64,000 nt of DNA, taken from assembly GCA_963693315.1 (NCBI GenBank), contig OY856186.1:306420661-306484660 (forward strand), in the 5' to 3' direction. Below are positions 47,383 to 58,919 of this stretch, piece after piece (the stretch's first letter is position 1; each line of letters opens with the position of its first letter). A model generated the notes under the pieces. That model saw nothing but the letters and a program-made list of their open reading frames with translations. It made no database searches and had not been told where the DNA came from. Origin of the DNA: Diogma glabrata. Taxonomy: Eukaryota > Arthropoda > Insecta > Diptera > Cylindrotomidae. Both the position numbers and the translations under genes were made by a program.

Positions 47383-48510
47383 TGTACTGTTAAATTATGT
47401 AGTTTCAATTTTTTTCTTGGAAACTACTTGGACTTTTCTTTTCAGATTTTATACATCAACATCTTTTAAGCCTAGAAAAAAAATAAATAGAACGCCGGAT
47501 AACTGTTCCTCCCCAAGACCAACACAGAAATTTGGGAATCTCTTAACGTAAATAACTTAATCGAACATTCTCATTATCGAGAAATATTTGATTTTCAGAA
47601 CAAGTAATTTATTAATAATAGCCTAAAAATAAGAATTAACATTAATAAAAAAAGATTAGACTTGCGTGAACTACTGTTGTGGTGTTAGCTCCTCTTCTCC
47701 AAAAATTTCCACCTGTGCTTTAATATACGCCCATTCTACTTGCCAAATAACTTGCTTGATGGAGTTTGATCTTGTTACTTCGGTTAAATTGATAGGATTT
47801 ACTATAGTCCCAATTGAATTACTTCTATGTGTAATAATTAATTATTTCTGCTTTACAGCTATCCCAATGGCACTTTATGAATACAACCAAATATACTTGT
47901 TGTACATATAAACAACTTTCCGGCCCGTCACATGCAGAAACACAATGCTGATATTCATATGGATGACCTTAATTTGTGTAACAAATGGAATAATGTTAAT
48001 CTTATGATGTTCAACATAGTTACACCTAGAACACTAGATCTGAAACAATTTCTTCTTATCCAATCAATTTATAATATGAAACTCAATTTGTTTGGTTTTT
48101 TATATTTAATACACATTGGTATTTTTGTATTTTTCTTTTTAGAAATTAAACTTTCAATGCTAACAATTTTATTTTGGTTTTTTAAGTTAAATACGGTAAC
48201 CTTATTCGTTTTAGTTCAAAATACGGAATGAATTCGAAAAAAAATGTGATTGTTTTGACATCTTCTAATCAATCCGGAAAACGAAGATTGAGCAAAACTG
48301 AGTAACAACTATTCGTTAAAAATGAAAATAAAATTGGTGCGTTCGTTTATTTTTTATAATTGTAATTCGAAATTGAACTGACCGTTGGAAAATTTGAAAT
48401 TATTATTAATGTAAAAATGAACTGAAATTATGGAAATAAATTTTTATTGAATTAGAAAAAGAAGATGAATTGGTTTTATTATTGTTTAGGCGAATATAAC
48501 GGACGTTACA
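47383..48510 (-). repeat. 3' LTR of gypsy-4
   Basis: TGTACTG...GTTACA in plus orientation (TG..CA on either strand). ORFs 47666-47911 and 47932-48231 recur in the other LTR and are not regarded as genes. Confidence 0.95.
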
Positions 48511-48839
48511 CCATGAATTCAAGGTAAAAATCAAGATATTTACCCTTGAAATCACAAAAACGTCGTCACCCCCTCTACGTCAGAAACCACCGAACTACTT
48601 CCCACAACTAATCTGTATCTGGGATCGAGTTATCAATGGTAACCAGCGTCAGGGTCGATGATCAATCTCAACACTCATGAAGGTCCTAGGAACTATCAGT
48701 GAGCGCAGAAATAGACCATCCATCCATCTAACGTCAGCACCATTGAAACCTCGATACAACCAGTAATATATGATACTGTAGATGTGAACCCCAGAGACGA
48801 CAACCAGCCAGAGGAACTACCCTACCTAACGAAAAGACA
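48511..48839 (-). other. 3' untranslated region of gypsy-4
   Basis: No ORF; no polypurine tract next to the LTR. Confidence 0.5.
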
Positions 48840-51800
48840 TCATTCCCTGATGTCTTTCGCGTGATGTACTCCAAGATTCTTACCGCTCATATCTATGCAC
48901 TCATAAAGTACATTTCCAATCTTAGTCTTAATCATTGCAGGTAAGAACTTTGGAGCCAATTTTGCCGAGAATTTTTTTGTAGCGTCACTCAAATGATGTT
49001 GCCGTACAAACACACGTTGTTGTGGTTGAAAAGTCCGTAGTTTAGAACGCAGGTTGTACTGATGTTGCGATTTCTTGAAAGCTGCTTTTAAATTTTCTTG
49101 AACCCGGTTCCTGAGCAAGGTCAAATGATCAGAGCGTTCCAATTCCTCACCAAGCTGGTGTAGTGATCTCAACAAATGGTAAGTATTTCTATCCGAGATT
49201 GGATGTTGACCAAACAATAGATAGTACGGTGAGTACTTGGTAGCAGAATGTACTGCAGCCCGCAGTGCATATGCGATTTCACCAATTTGTGAATCCCACT
49301 TGGTGTGTTGACCTTTTATGAACGCTCGAATTGCTGCTAGGACTGACCTATTGACCCGCTCTGACGCGTTGCTTTGAGGACTATAAACACCGGTCCTAAT
49401 GTGTTTAATGCCGAAATCTGACAAAAGACTTTGAAAGTTCCTACTAGTGAACTGTTTACCATTGTCACTGTGTAGAAACTCTGGTACCCCATATGTAAGA
49501 AACACTTCATTCCTTAGAAAAGCATTCACCTTCGGTGAAGTTGCGTTTCTAAGTGGTTTCAGTAGTACAAACTTCGTAGCATGATCCAGAACAATTAGTA
49601 ATACCGTATTCCCAAGTGTAGAACGAGGGTACGGTCCCAAAAAATCTATATAGACTCTCTGCCATGGACGTGCTGTTTCGAATTGATATTGCATCGGAGG
49701 ACGCAATATCTGATTCGTGGCTTTTGTTTGTTTACATGTGTCGCAGGACACAACATAGTTGTGTACCTGTGACGCCATGCCCGGCCAATAATAAAGACGT
49801 CGAAGTAATTCTAAAGTCTTTTTAACACCTCCATGAGCAGCAGTACTATCATCATGATGTTTCTGAATCATGTTGGAAGTCATCGGTGTTGGTACCCAGA
49901 GTTTCCACACAGGAACATCGTTGGGTATTGCATCAGGTCTTGGCTCAATACGAATGTATAGCTTATCATCCACGACTTTAACTGATGGAAAGTCCTTTGG
50001 AGATGATTGAACTTTAGCCATCATATCCGTATATTCCTTGTGCCGATAACCTTCATTGTCGATTTTAATGTCGTTAATGTGATGTGTTAATGCTTCCGTC
50101 AATTCTTCGTGTGTATCGTCATAAAGACGAGATAGAGCATCAGGGACTATATTTTGGGTACCTTTTTGGTGGACAATGGTAAAATCCATATGTTGGAGTT
50201 TTAGGCTCCACCTAGCCAGACGACCACTCAAGTCTTTCTGTGACATAAGCCACTTCAGACTTGAGTGATCAGTCACAATTGTGAATCGGTGACCTTCAAC
50301 ATAGCCCCTGAATTTCTTCACACTCAGAATTGCCGCAAGACATTCAAGCTCAGAAACCGAATAATTTCTCTGAGCTTTATTTAATTTCTTCGACATGAAG
50401 GCTATCGGACACTCTTGTCCGTCAGTATCAACCTGATACAACACACTACCTATCCCTGTCAGACTCGCATCGCATCTAATAAAGAACTCTTTGTTATAGT
50501 CAGGGTTTATCAATACTGGTGCTGTAGTCAGCAATCGTTTTAAATTTTCGAAAGCAGCTTGCGCTTCTAATGTCCATTTCAATTTCCCCGAACTCTTCTT
50601 TAATAAATCTGTAATTGGTGATACCACGCTTGCATAGTTTGGTATGAAACGTTGGTACCAACCAGCCATCCCCAATAGTCTACGTATTTGTTTAACTGTA
50701 GATGGAGCTGGGTACTCTGCTACAGCTCTTACCTTGTCAGGGTCTGTTCGAAGTCCATCTTCACCAACCAAAAATCCCAAGTATTTCACCTCTCTCAGAA
50801 CAAATTTACTTTTCTTGAGGTTTATTGTTAACCCAGCCGCTCTTAACAATGAAGAGACTTTGGACAGCAATTCCATATGTTCCTGGAACGTGGAAGAGAC
50901 TACCAATAGATCATCTAAATAAACAAAGACATTTTCGTGATATTGATGCGGTATCACTTTGTGCATTAGCCGACACATTGTCTGGGGAGCATTGCGCAAT
51001 CCAAAGGGCATAACCCGGAATTGATACAATGGACGACCAGGCACTGTGAAGGCTGTCTTGTCTCTAGATGCTTCTGCCAGAGGAATCTGCCAGAAAGCAT
51101 CTTTGAGATCAATACTTGAAATGTACTTTGTGCTATTTAGACGACCTAGTAAGCCATCAATCAAGGGAAGTGGGTAAGCGTCCTTTTTCGTTAGTGAATT
51201 GACACGACGGCTATCAATACATAATCTGTTTTTACCAGATTCTTTTTGTACCAGAACCACTGGCGAGCACCACGAACTGTTAGACTCTTCGATCACGCCC
51301 ATTTGAAGCATTCGGTCAAGTTCGGCATAGACCTTTAGTTGAACAGCCGGCGATGTGGGATAATGCCTCTGTTTAACAGGTGCATTATCACCAACATCGA
51401 TGACATGTTCAACCAAAGAAGTCTTTCCGAGCCCAGACACTTCAAATGACGGGAAAGAATCCTTGATCATATCCAGTTCATGTTGCTGATCAGTGGTGAG
51501 GTTGTGTGTATTTAAAGTTATTGGCTCTGTACGAGTCAGTTCACTAACAAAAGAAGGAACAATACCGAATTTCTCCCAGAAATCTATGCCCAGGTAGAGC
51601 TCTTCTCGTAATCCAGGGACTATATGGAACCGCATTGGTTTAGTGGAGCCATTCACCGTTATTGGAATCTCAATGTAACCTAAAATTTTAGTTGCAGTAC
51701 CATCCGCCGTACGAATACACGAAGTGTATTTACGGTAGGTTGTACCTGATGATTCCAATAATTCCAAGGAATTTCTTCCAAGTATTGTGATTGACGCTCC

Positions 51801-53048
51801 ACTATCCAATAGTCCTGAAATATGTTTGTCCAAAATCCTTATTGTTAGTCGCGGCCGAGGATCCTTTGTTTCTGAAAGGATAGATGAAATACATGCTTTA
51901 CGAAATAATTTCCTCATCCTCCAATATCTAATGTTACGTTCCAGACGTCTAAAATACGTTCGATGTAATGATGGGAAATTAAATGTGCTAGATGATTTTA
52001 TTTGGTTTTCCTGAGTGGTGGCAGATCGTCCTGCGTTCCTACATCTCTCGTCGCTTTCTTCGTGCTGTTGTTCGGACTGTGTTGAATCCATCGTTTCAAT
52101 ATATCCATCTCGATCTAGTTCCACATTCACCTCATAATCATCCACCTGCTGTAGCTTGCTAATTCTTAAATTTGATGTTCTGGTCGGAACTGGTGTGGAC
52201 CACAACCGTTCAAACTTCTGACATAAAGTCCGAAGTTCATCAATTGAATGTATTGTTGCAGCTAGAGTAGCGTTTTTGAGCTCCACACTCAGTCCCTCCC
52301 GAGCAATTTCTAGCATTTCACGGTCAGCAAATGGACGTGCTAAACGACGATTTAACGAACCAATCTCCACCAGATACTCGTACACGCTCTCCTTTGTCTT
52401 TTGTTTGCGGTTCAGAAGAACTCGCAAGATCGCCTTATCATCAGTGAGCGTACCGAAGGTTTGTAGGAGTCCCTCCCTTAACACTGGATAGGTCACCACC
52501 TCATATTCATGAGTTAAATTCAGATAGTATCTGTCGGCAGCTCCCTTGAGATACCGTGGAACGATAGACCTAAGATCGTCCCAATTCACACGGTCCCTCC
52601 TGGCAGCCGCCTCCACTCTGTGAACAAACTCATGAACATCAGGAGAGTGACCATCTCCTGTGAAGGTTGGAACCCAATTTGAGTCATAACGACTCAAATT
52701 GTTCCCATGAACCCCTCGGTACTCCACTGGTGCTAACGCTGGAGGCGCGTCACGCCATACCTGAGGAGGTTGGTTGTATGGTGGTGGTGCTGTAAGTGGA
52801 GCTTGTGGATATAATGGTGGTGGTTGTACCTGTGGTACTGATGGATAATTTAATGATAATTGCGGTTGTACTAATGCTGGACTATTGTGTATGTGTTCAG
52901 CTTGGAGTGATGGACCCAATTGTGGTATTGCAAAGTCCTCTACCCAATTGTTCCCCCTGAAGTTCGCACCCCGAACCAGACATTCGATCTGTAGTTCGGT
53001 GGGTTCCAAACCATAGAACGGATGGTCAACGTCTAGTTGGTTTGACAT
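48840..53048 (-). CDS. gag-pol: Gag-Pol polyprotein, single intact ORF (gypsy-4)
   Basis: 1402 codons from the ATG at 53048 (MSNQLDVDHPF); an upstream in-frame ATG at 53084 would add 12. In order: a Pro/Gln-rich region (about 60-120); a capsid-like region (about 140-310) that resembles the RING-Gag capsid (…LRTLCQKFERLW against …LRQLCRDREKLW); protease with LLDSGAS at about 414; RT with LDLKDAFWQIPL-type motif and YLDDLL at about 708; RNase H with CDAS at about 861 and TDHSSLKW; integrase zinc site (HH near 1063, CDTC near 1100), catalytic Asp (IDFLGPYP, ~1133), Asp (SDNGKQF, ~1194) and Glu (ASERVN, ~1230); C-terminal KLAPKF region. No RING, no CCHC knuckle, no frameshift between Gag and Pol. 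All catalytic motifs are intact. Confidence 0.95.
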   Translation of the reverse strand: MSNQLDVDHPFYGLEPTELQIECLVRGANFRGNNWVEDFAIPQLGPSLQAEHIHNSPALVQPQLSLNYPSVPQVQPPPLYPQAPLTAPPPYNQPPQVWRDAPPALAPVEYRGVHGNNLSRYDSNWVPTFTGDGHSPDVHEFVHRVEAAARRDRVNWDDLRSIVPRYLKGAADRYYLNLTHEYEVVTYPVLREGLLQTFGTLTDDKAILRVLLNRKQKTKESVYEYLVEIGSLNRRLARPFADREMLEIAREGLSVELKNATLAATIHSIDELRTLCQKFERLWSTPVPTRTSNLRISKLQQVDDYEVNVELDRDGYIETMDSTQSEQQHEESDERCRNAGRSATTQENQIKSSSTFNFPSLHRTYFRRLERNIRYWRMRKLFRKACISSILSETKDPRPRLTIRILDKHISGLLDSGASITILGRNSLELLESSGTTYRKYTSCIRTADGTATKILGYIEIPITVNGSTKPMRFHIVPGLREELYLGIDFWEKFGIVPSFVSELTRTEPITLNTHNLTTDQQHELDMIKDSFPSFEVSGLGKTSLVEHVIDVGDNAPVKQRHYPTSPAVQLKVYAELDRMLQMGVIEESNSSWCSPVVLVQKESGKNRLCIDSRRVNSLTKKDAYPLPLIDGLLGRLNSTKYISSIDLKDAFWQIPLAEASRDKTAFTVPGRPLYQFRVMPFGLRNAPQTMCRLMHKVIPHQYHENVFVYLDDLLVVSSTFQEHMELLSKVSSLLRAAGLTINLKKSKFVLREVKYLGFLVGEDGLRTDPDKVRAVAEYPAPSTVKQIRRLLGMAGWYQRFIPNYASVVSPITDLLKKSSGKLKWTLEAQAAFENLKRLLTTAPVLINPDYNKEFFIRCDASLTGIGSVLYQVDTDGQECPIAFMSKKLNKAQRNYSVSELECLAAILSVKKFRGYVEGHRFTIVTDHSSLKWLMSQKDLSGRLARWSLKLQHMDFTIVHQKGTQNIVPDALSRLYDDTHEELTEALTHHINDIKIDNEGYRHKEYTDMMAKVQSSPKDFPSVKVVDDKLYIRIEPRPDAIPNDVPVWKLWVPTPMTSNMIQKHHDDSTAAHGGVKKTLELLRRLYYWPGMASQVHNYVVSCDTCKQTKATNQILRPPMQYQFETARPWQRVYIDFLGPYPRSTLGNTVLLIVLDHATKFVLLKPLRNATSPKVNAFLRNEVFLTYGVPEFLHSDNGKQFTSRNFQSLLSDFGIKHIRTGVYSPQSNASERVNRSVLAAIRAFIKGQHTKWDSQIGEIAYALRAAVHSATKYSPYYLLFGQHPISDRNTYHLLRSLHQLGEELERSDHLTLLRNRVQENLKAAFKKSQHQYNLRSKLRTFQPQQRVFVRQHHLSDATKKFSAKLAPKFLPAMIKTKIGNVLYECIDMSGKNLGVHHAKDIRE

Positions 53049-55640
53049 TTTGATGGTAAAACCCGAAAAATTATCAACTCGCAAACGACAACAATATCAA
53101 AACCAATTCCCCAAAAAAATGTAGTTAGTACGATGGAAAAATGAAAAAACGCAAAAACGGAAAAAAAACAACGAACGCCCAATTCAAAAAAAAACCCACA
53201 AAAAATATTGTAAAAACCAAATTTTACTAAAAGAACGAACGAACTTATGGTTGTTCTCAATGTTGCTTCACCTTTCACAAAAATTCCTAAAATATTGTAT
53301 ATGTAAAATATAATTTATTTATTTAATTTCAGATATGCTGAAATTCAAAATGATAAGCACCTAAAATTATTTATTGACGATAGCACCCCTAGGGGAAAAT
53401 ATTTATTTATTTAAATTTAAAAATAAAAATATTTGAAACGAAAATGCTTATTTATTGGATGCACCGTCTTACCTTCAAAATATTTATTTATTTTTTTAAA
53501 AAAATAAAAAATATTTATTTAAATCTTGAAGTACTCGCTTATTTAAGAAAAAATTGTATTTACTTAAAAATTATTGATTCCTAAATTTAATTTATTTAAT
53601 AAAAATTTTTATTTATTTATTCTCAAAAATTTATTGTTTTGATTTAATTTATTTTTTTATTTAATATAAGATAAGAGATTCCCAAATTCAAGATTCGTCT
53701 GGAGACAATATAAAAGTAAGTATGGCTACAATAACCATTTTGTTTAGTAATTGAATTATCGCGTTCGCGAGCCCACTCCAACAATGCATGTGAGAACCGA
53801 CTAGAAAAGCCCCTAACGACCAGATTCTACAGAACAGTATCCCCCCAATCTAACAAAAACAATCGCAACTGTCACGATTAAACCCTAGGCCCATTTCTAC
53901 TGACCCAGCTGCGGTTGTTCTACCTAAAAATAAATTATCATTAAACTAATGCCAAAGTCGAAGAACGCTCCCGAACACCAGACTTCAAATCCTAAACTCC
54001 ATGAAAATTGTCTATTGTAAGCTAAATGTAAAAGTGGAAAAATTTTGAAGTTGTGTGAGGTGAAGCCTCGATCTTGATAAAAAAAATAAATTGGTTCTCC
54101 TCTTCATTTCGTTAAAGAAGCTTCTGTGCAGGGAATGGTACTACTGGTTTGTACCCAAGTTCAGACCAGCAGTAGTCATCCCCTTATCACCAGAAAACTC
54201 CTTCTGAAATGAAAAGAAGAAACCAATGAACTTCGATCGCATGACCTAAGGCCAGAGGCGATCTAAGAACATAATTATGTTAAGGAGATAAGCTCCATGG
54301 ATCCTTTATTAGAGGTACCGCTGGGAAAATTTATTAATTACACACTTGTAATCATTATACAACAACAACAAAAAAATTAACAACCAAAAAACATTCAATT
54401 AATTCTAACTCCCCCCCTTTTACATCTACAAACACTCAACTGTAGTGGAATGTACAATATTTTCATCGCGAATTAAAAAGTAGTTCGAATCTACCACAAC
54501 CAAAACAAAATTTTCACCAATTATAGCCATTAGTGGTAAAGAAATTAAAATCATGTATGTATTTCACGCAGGCCAAAATGCATCGTTAAAACGAGCATCA
54601 GATTCGAGATCTAATTTATTAATGTATAAATATTTGCCACCGCCACACACAAAAAGTTCAAATGGCCAAATCGTTTCATCGGTTTGGTTTCTAAATTTCA
54701 TCTCGCCAAGAAATAAAATTTTCCGATCTTGTAACATAACATTCTACTCAATCCACTACAACCGCTTCCTATATACAAAATATGTACAAAGATGTACAAT
54801 TCTACAACAATTAACCTACTATATACAACTATTTACAATTAAAACTACAATAGTACCACCAAAAAAAAATTCATAAAAAAAATGTGGACCCAAATCGGTT
54901 TTTTTTCAAATACAAAAAAAAATAAAAGTTTTCAAATATGCACACAATTTCCCGGGGCCACTTGTGGTCCCAACCACCGTCGAGGGTTCTCCTTCCTGTG
55001 GTTGGATTCGAAGATGGCGCTCTCCTCAGCCAATGTGTCACTCGCGCATCCATCACTTCATCCACACACTCATTCACTTCATCAATTACCACTTCTCCTA
55101 CCAACTCCTCATTCATCTCATTCACTTCCTCCACTCCATGCACTACCTCATTACTAAACTTACAATCTCATGCATCACTTCATGCACCTCATTCACCCCT
55201 GGCTTGACCGCTGCCTGGTCCAGCTCTCCTGGCCCCGGCCGACGCTTGCTCCTAAACGAGCCAAAAATTCTGACTGTGTGCATTTTCGATCCCAAAAAAA
55301 AAATTATATAAAATATGTTCAACAAAAAGTTATCAAAAAATTTGATTATAACTAACTTCAACCTCTCGAATGAAAATTAATCAGGCTTAGTACCTAAAAA
55401 GATAGAGAAACCCCTATTCAATTACCCACAAGAACCAAAAACCAGCAACTGGTTACCAAAACAAAAAAAAATCTATTCCTTATATTGAAAATTAATTTCA
55501 AAAATATAAATCAAAAAACCCGGTTTGATGCTAACGCCCAAACCGACTTTTTATTAGGTTCAACAACCTAAACAGGTTTTTAAAACAACTTATAACAAAA
55601 ATCAAAACCGTTATTCCGGTTCTTTTCAAGGTCCGTTTCA
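53049..55640 (-). other. 5' leader of gypsy-4
   Basis: 2.6 kb. Contains an ATTT/TATT-rich tract (53280-53690). A GC-richer part (54930-55270) yields several overlapping small ORFs on both strands; the sense one (55143-54871, MHGVEEVNEMNEEL...) is acidic low complexity, and I do not count it as a gene. Confidence 0.6.
53280..53690. repeat. ATTTATTT-rich low-complexity tract
   Basis: Irregular ATTTATTTAT and AAAATATTTATTT blocks, similar in style to 2690-2990 in the copy A leader. Confidence 0.75.
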
Positions 55641-55651
55641 GTTTCGCGCCA
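55641..55651 (-). promoter_or_regulatory. Candidate primer-binding site of gypsy-4
   Basis: TGGCGCGAAAC on the minus strand, four bases from the LTR. The same 11 bases occur at 11844-11854 in element 1. tRNA not assigned. Confidence 0.6.
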
Positions 55652-55655
55652 AATC

Positions 55656-56783
55656 TGTACTGTTAAATTATGTAGTTTCAATTTTTTTCTTGGAAACTAC
55701 TTGGACTTTTCTTTTCAGATTTTATACATCAACATCTTTTAAGCCTAGAAAAAAAATAAATAGAACGCCGGATAACTGTTCCTCCCCAAGACCAACACAG
55801 AAATTTGGGAATCTCTTAACGTAAATAACTTAATCGAACATTCTCATTATCGAGAAATATTTGATTTTCAGAACAAGTAATTTATTAATAATAGCCTAAA
55901 AATAAGAATTAACATTAATAATAAAAGATTAGACTTGCGTGAACTACTGTTGTGGTGTTAGCTCCTCTTCTCCAAAAATTTCCACCTGTGCTTTAATATA
56001 CGCCCATTCTACTTGCCAAATAACTTGCTTGATGGAGTTTGATCTTGTTACTTCGGTTAAATTGATAGGATTTACTATAGTCCCAATTGAATTACTTCTA
56101 TGTGTAATAATTAATTATTTCTGCTTTACAGCTATCCCAATGGCACTTTATGAATACAACCAAATATACTTGTTGTACATATAAACAACTTTCCGGCCCG
56201 TCACATGCAGAAACACAATGCTGATATTCATATGGATGACCTTAATTTGTGTAACAAATGGAATAATGTTAATCTTATGATGTTCAACATAGTTACACCT
56301 AGAACACTAGATCTGAAACAATTTCTTCTTATCCAATCAATTTATAATATGAAACTCAATTTGTTTGGTTTTTTATATTTAATACACATTGGTATTTTTG
56401 TATTTTTCTTTTTAGAAATTAAACTTTCAATGCTAACAATTTTATTTTGGTTTTTTAAGTTAAATACGGTAACCTTATTCGTTTTAGTTCAAAATACGGA
56501 ATGAATTCGAAAAAAAATGTGATTGTTTTGACATCTTCTAATCAATCCGGAAAACGAAGATTGAGCAAAACTGAGTAACAACTATTCGTTAAAAATGAAA
56601 ATAAAATTGGTGCGTTCGTTTATTTTTTATAATTGTAATTCGAAATTGAACTGACCGTTGGAAAATTTGAAATTATTATTAATGCAAAAATGAACTGAAA
56701 TTATGGAAATAAATTTTTATTGAATTAGAAAAAGAAGATGAATTGGTTTTATTATTGTTTAGGCGAATATAACGGACGTTACA
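55656..56783 (-). repeat. 5' LTR of gypsy-4
   Basis: Same length (1128 bp) and nearly the same sequence as 47383-48510. Confidence 0.95.
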
Positions 56784-58919
56784 CAACTCTCTATCAGTGG
56801 TAACTGCAGTATGAGATCGAAATTTAGGAGATGCATGTGATGCATGCAATGTGCTGTCATCAGCAAAACTGTGGATTGGGTGCACTGTGGAAATAAGTAA
56901 GTCATTAATGTATAGAAGAAACAAGGTTGGTGAGAGTGCAGAACCTTGGGGAACCCCAGCATTGGTTGTGAAAATATTGGATGTGATACCATCTAAATCA
57001 ACATGAAATTGGCGACCTGAAAGAAAACTATGAGTCCATGAGACAGTAAGATGGTCTATGCCATAAGATTTTAATTTAGCTATGAGATTTTTATGCCACA
57101 CTTTATCAAATGCTTTAGAAATGTCAAGTGAAATACTGAATGTTTCACCATGGTTTTCCAGCGATTTGTTCCAGAGATGGGATACGTAGGCTAACAGATC
57201 ACCTGTTGCATGACTTCTACGAAAACCATACTTTTTATCATCAATAATTCGCGACACCTCTAAATAATCTATTAAATTGTAGTTAACATATTTTTCAAAT
57301 ATTTTAGCTAAAACCGACAGAATTGCAATTGGTCTTTAATTGTTAGGATCTATCTTACTGCCTTTCTTTGGTATGGGTTGAACGCTGGCTAGCTTCCAAG
57401 AGTCGGGAAATATTCCGGTTTTATAAGATAAATAGAAAATTTTTGTTAAAATTGGAGCTAGTTGCCTAGCAAAATTTTTAAGAATGAGGGGTGGAATACC
57501 GTCGGGGCCAGCATATTTGTTGATTTTGATAGAAAGAAGCATTTTCCGTACAATATTGCAACGAAAAATAATTGGTTTCATTTTCGTTACAACTGTGGGA
57601 ATGAGTGTAGGAGAATGGGGAGGTTCCACTATGTTTGAGTTTTCTGCGAATATACGACCCAAAAGATCCGCCTTCTCTTTCGAGTCGCTCACAGGAATGT
57701 CATTCAGAACTAAGGTTGGAATAGAGGATCGAGTAAAATTGCTCTGGACTGACTTAACTGCCTGAAAGAAACTACGTGAGCCAGATGGGTGCTCGGCGAA
57801 TTTCTTTGCTTTCTTCTGGATAAACGCTTCTTTGTCCAAGTCTATTTTGTATTTACTAATATTTCTGGCTTTCTTATAGGCGCTATGGGTTTCAGGTGTT
57901 TTATTAGCGTTATATGTCTTAAATGCTTTGCGTTTATTCCTCACTGCCTCATTAACATCCCGCGTGAACCAAGGCTCAGTTTTAGGAGTGATTAATCGAT
58001 TTGGAATAAACCGCCCCATTCCGTCTTTTATGATTTCGGACATTCTTATTGCCGATGTGCTAGGATCTTGATCAACACAACAAATAGTTTTCCAAGGTGT
58101 TTCGTCATAAAAGTTTCTCAGTCCCTCCCAGTTGGCGCGTTTATAGTTCCAAACGCGACGAGGATTAGCTTTAATTTGTGTCGGTGATGTAAATTGCACT
58201 ATTGCTGATATTAGTAGATGGTCCGATGTTCCGAGGGGTTGTTCAACTTTTGTCTTCGTAGTATCTGGTTCGTTTGTCAAAAGCAGATCCAGCAAATTAT
58301 TGTTATGATGTGAATTGTCTGAGATTCTAGTGGGGCACTCTATCATTTGCGTCAAACCGTGATAATCTGCGAGTATCAGTTCAGCTTGTCTTCCTACGTC
58401 GTCAGTGCGCGATGAATACTTAAGCCATTCTTTATTATGAATATTAAAGTCTCCAAGAATGGCCAGTCTTGCTTTGGGGTAGTCCGTGGTAATCTTGTCT
58501 AGATTAGCCGATATTTGATCGAAAAAGGGACATCCTGGGGGAGAATTTGGGGATCTGTATAATCCTATTATAAACATAGTTTCATCAACACCTGAGATCT
58601 TCAGTGCTATAGAATTATGGTGCTTAGAGTTCAACTCGTAGGCCTTAATTCTCATACATGAAAGTGAATCTCGAACAAATACACAGACACCATGCTTGTT
58701 ATAAAAGGAATGTTCTAATTCGTAACTAGGTATCCGGTATTTATCGGGATCCAACTTCGATGCTTTGCCACTAACAATTGTTTCGGTAAGAAACAATATG
58801 TCAGGTTTATTTTTTTCGATGTAATGATGAACCTCGTTTAGATTCGAATTGAGACCTCTTTTGTTGGTGAAGTCAATGCTAAGCTGTTGGTTCACTCTGC
58901 GGCCATTTTGTTGAAACAA
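56784..58919 (-). pseudogene. LINE endonuclease and reverse transcriptase core, one internal stop
   Basis: From 58919 (MFQQNGRRVNQ) the endonuclease domain shows LFLTETIVSG, LGDFNIHNKEW and GTSDHLLIS; the RT follows with KYAGPDGIPPLILK, PIPKKGSK, ISLDISKAFDKVWH, GVPQGSALSPTLF and SFADDSTLHA. A TAA at about 57338-57336 replaces the Tyr normally seen in the NNYRPI motif; the frame is otherwise open on both sides, to the gypsy-4 insertion at 56784. So it is a single-nonsense pseudogene that was later split. Belongs to the Jockey superfamily by motif style. Confidence 0.88.

Larger units (their letters stand above)
47383..56783 (-). mobile_element. Complete Ty3/gypsy element, gypsy-4, 9401 bp
   Basis: LTRs 47383-48510 and 55656-56783 are both 1128 bp; I notice only two single-base differences (near 47650 and 48414). 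CAAC is duplicated at 47379-47382 and 56784-56787. Candidate primer-binding site 55641-55651, leader to 53049, one intact Gag-Pol ORF, short 3' region. Everything needed except a visible polypurine tract is present, so this may be a recently active copy. Confidence 0.94.
46614..58919 (-). mobile_element. Jockey-like LINE split by gypsy-4
   Basis: The coding sequence runs 58919-56784, is interrupted by gypsy-4 (47383-56783), and resumes at 47382. The reading frame continues exactly across the junction when one copy of the 4-bp duplication is counted. The 3' end is near 46450-46610; a T8 tract at about 46454-46461 may be the poly(A) tail on the minus strand. No first ORF (Gag-like) is visible upstream of 58919, so the copy is 5'-truncated or its ORF1 has decayed. 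Confidence 0.85.

Noticed and set aside
47666..48231. ORFs of 81 and 99 codons, repeated at 55939-56504
   Set aside because: They lie in the two LTRs of gypsy-4; their identity follows from LTR identity, and they show no known domain.
54871..55207. Overlapping ORFs on both strands as a small gene in the gypsy-4 leader
   Set aside because: Low-complexity Ser/Thr/His or acidic translations of the same short repeats; no domain.
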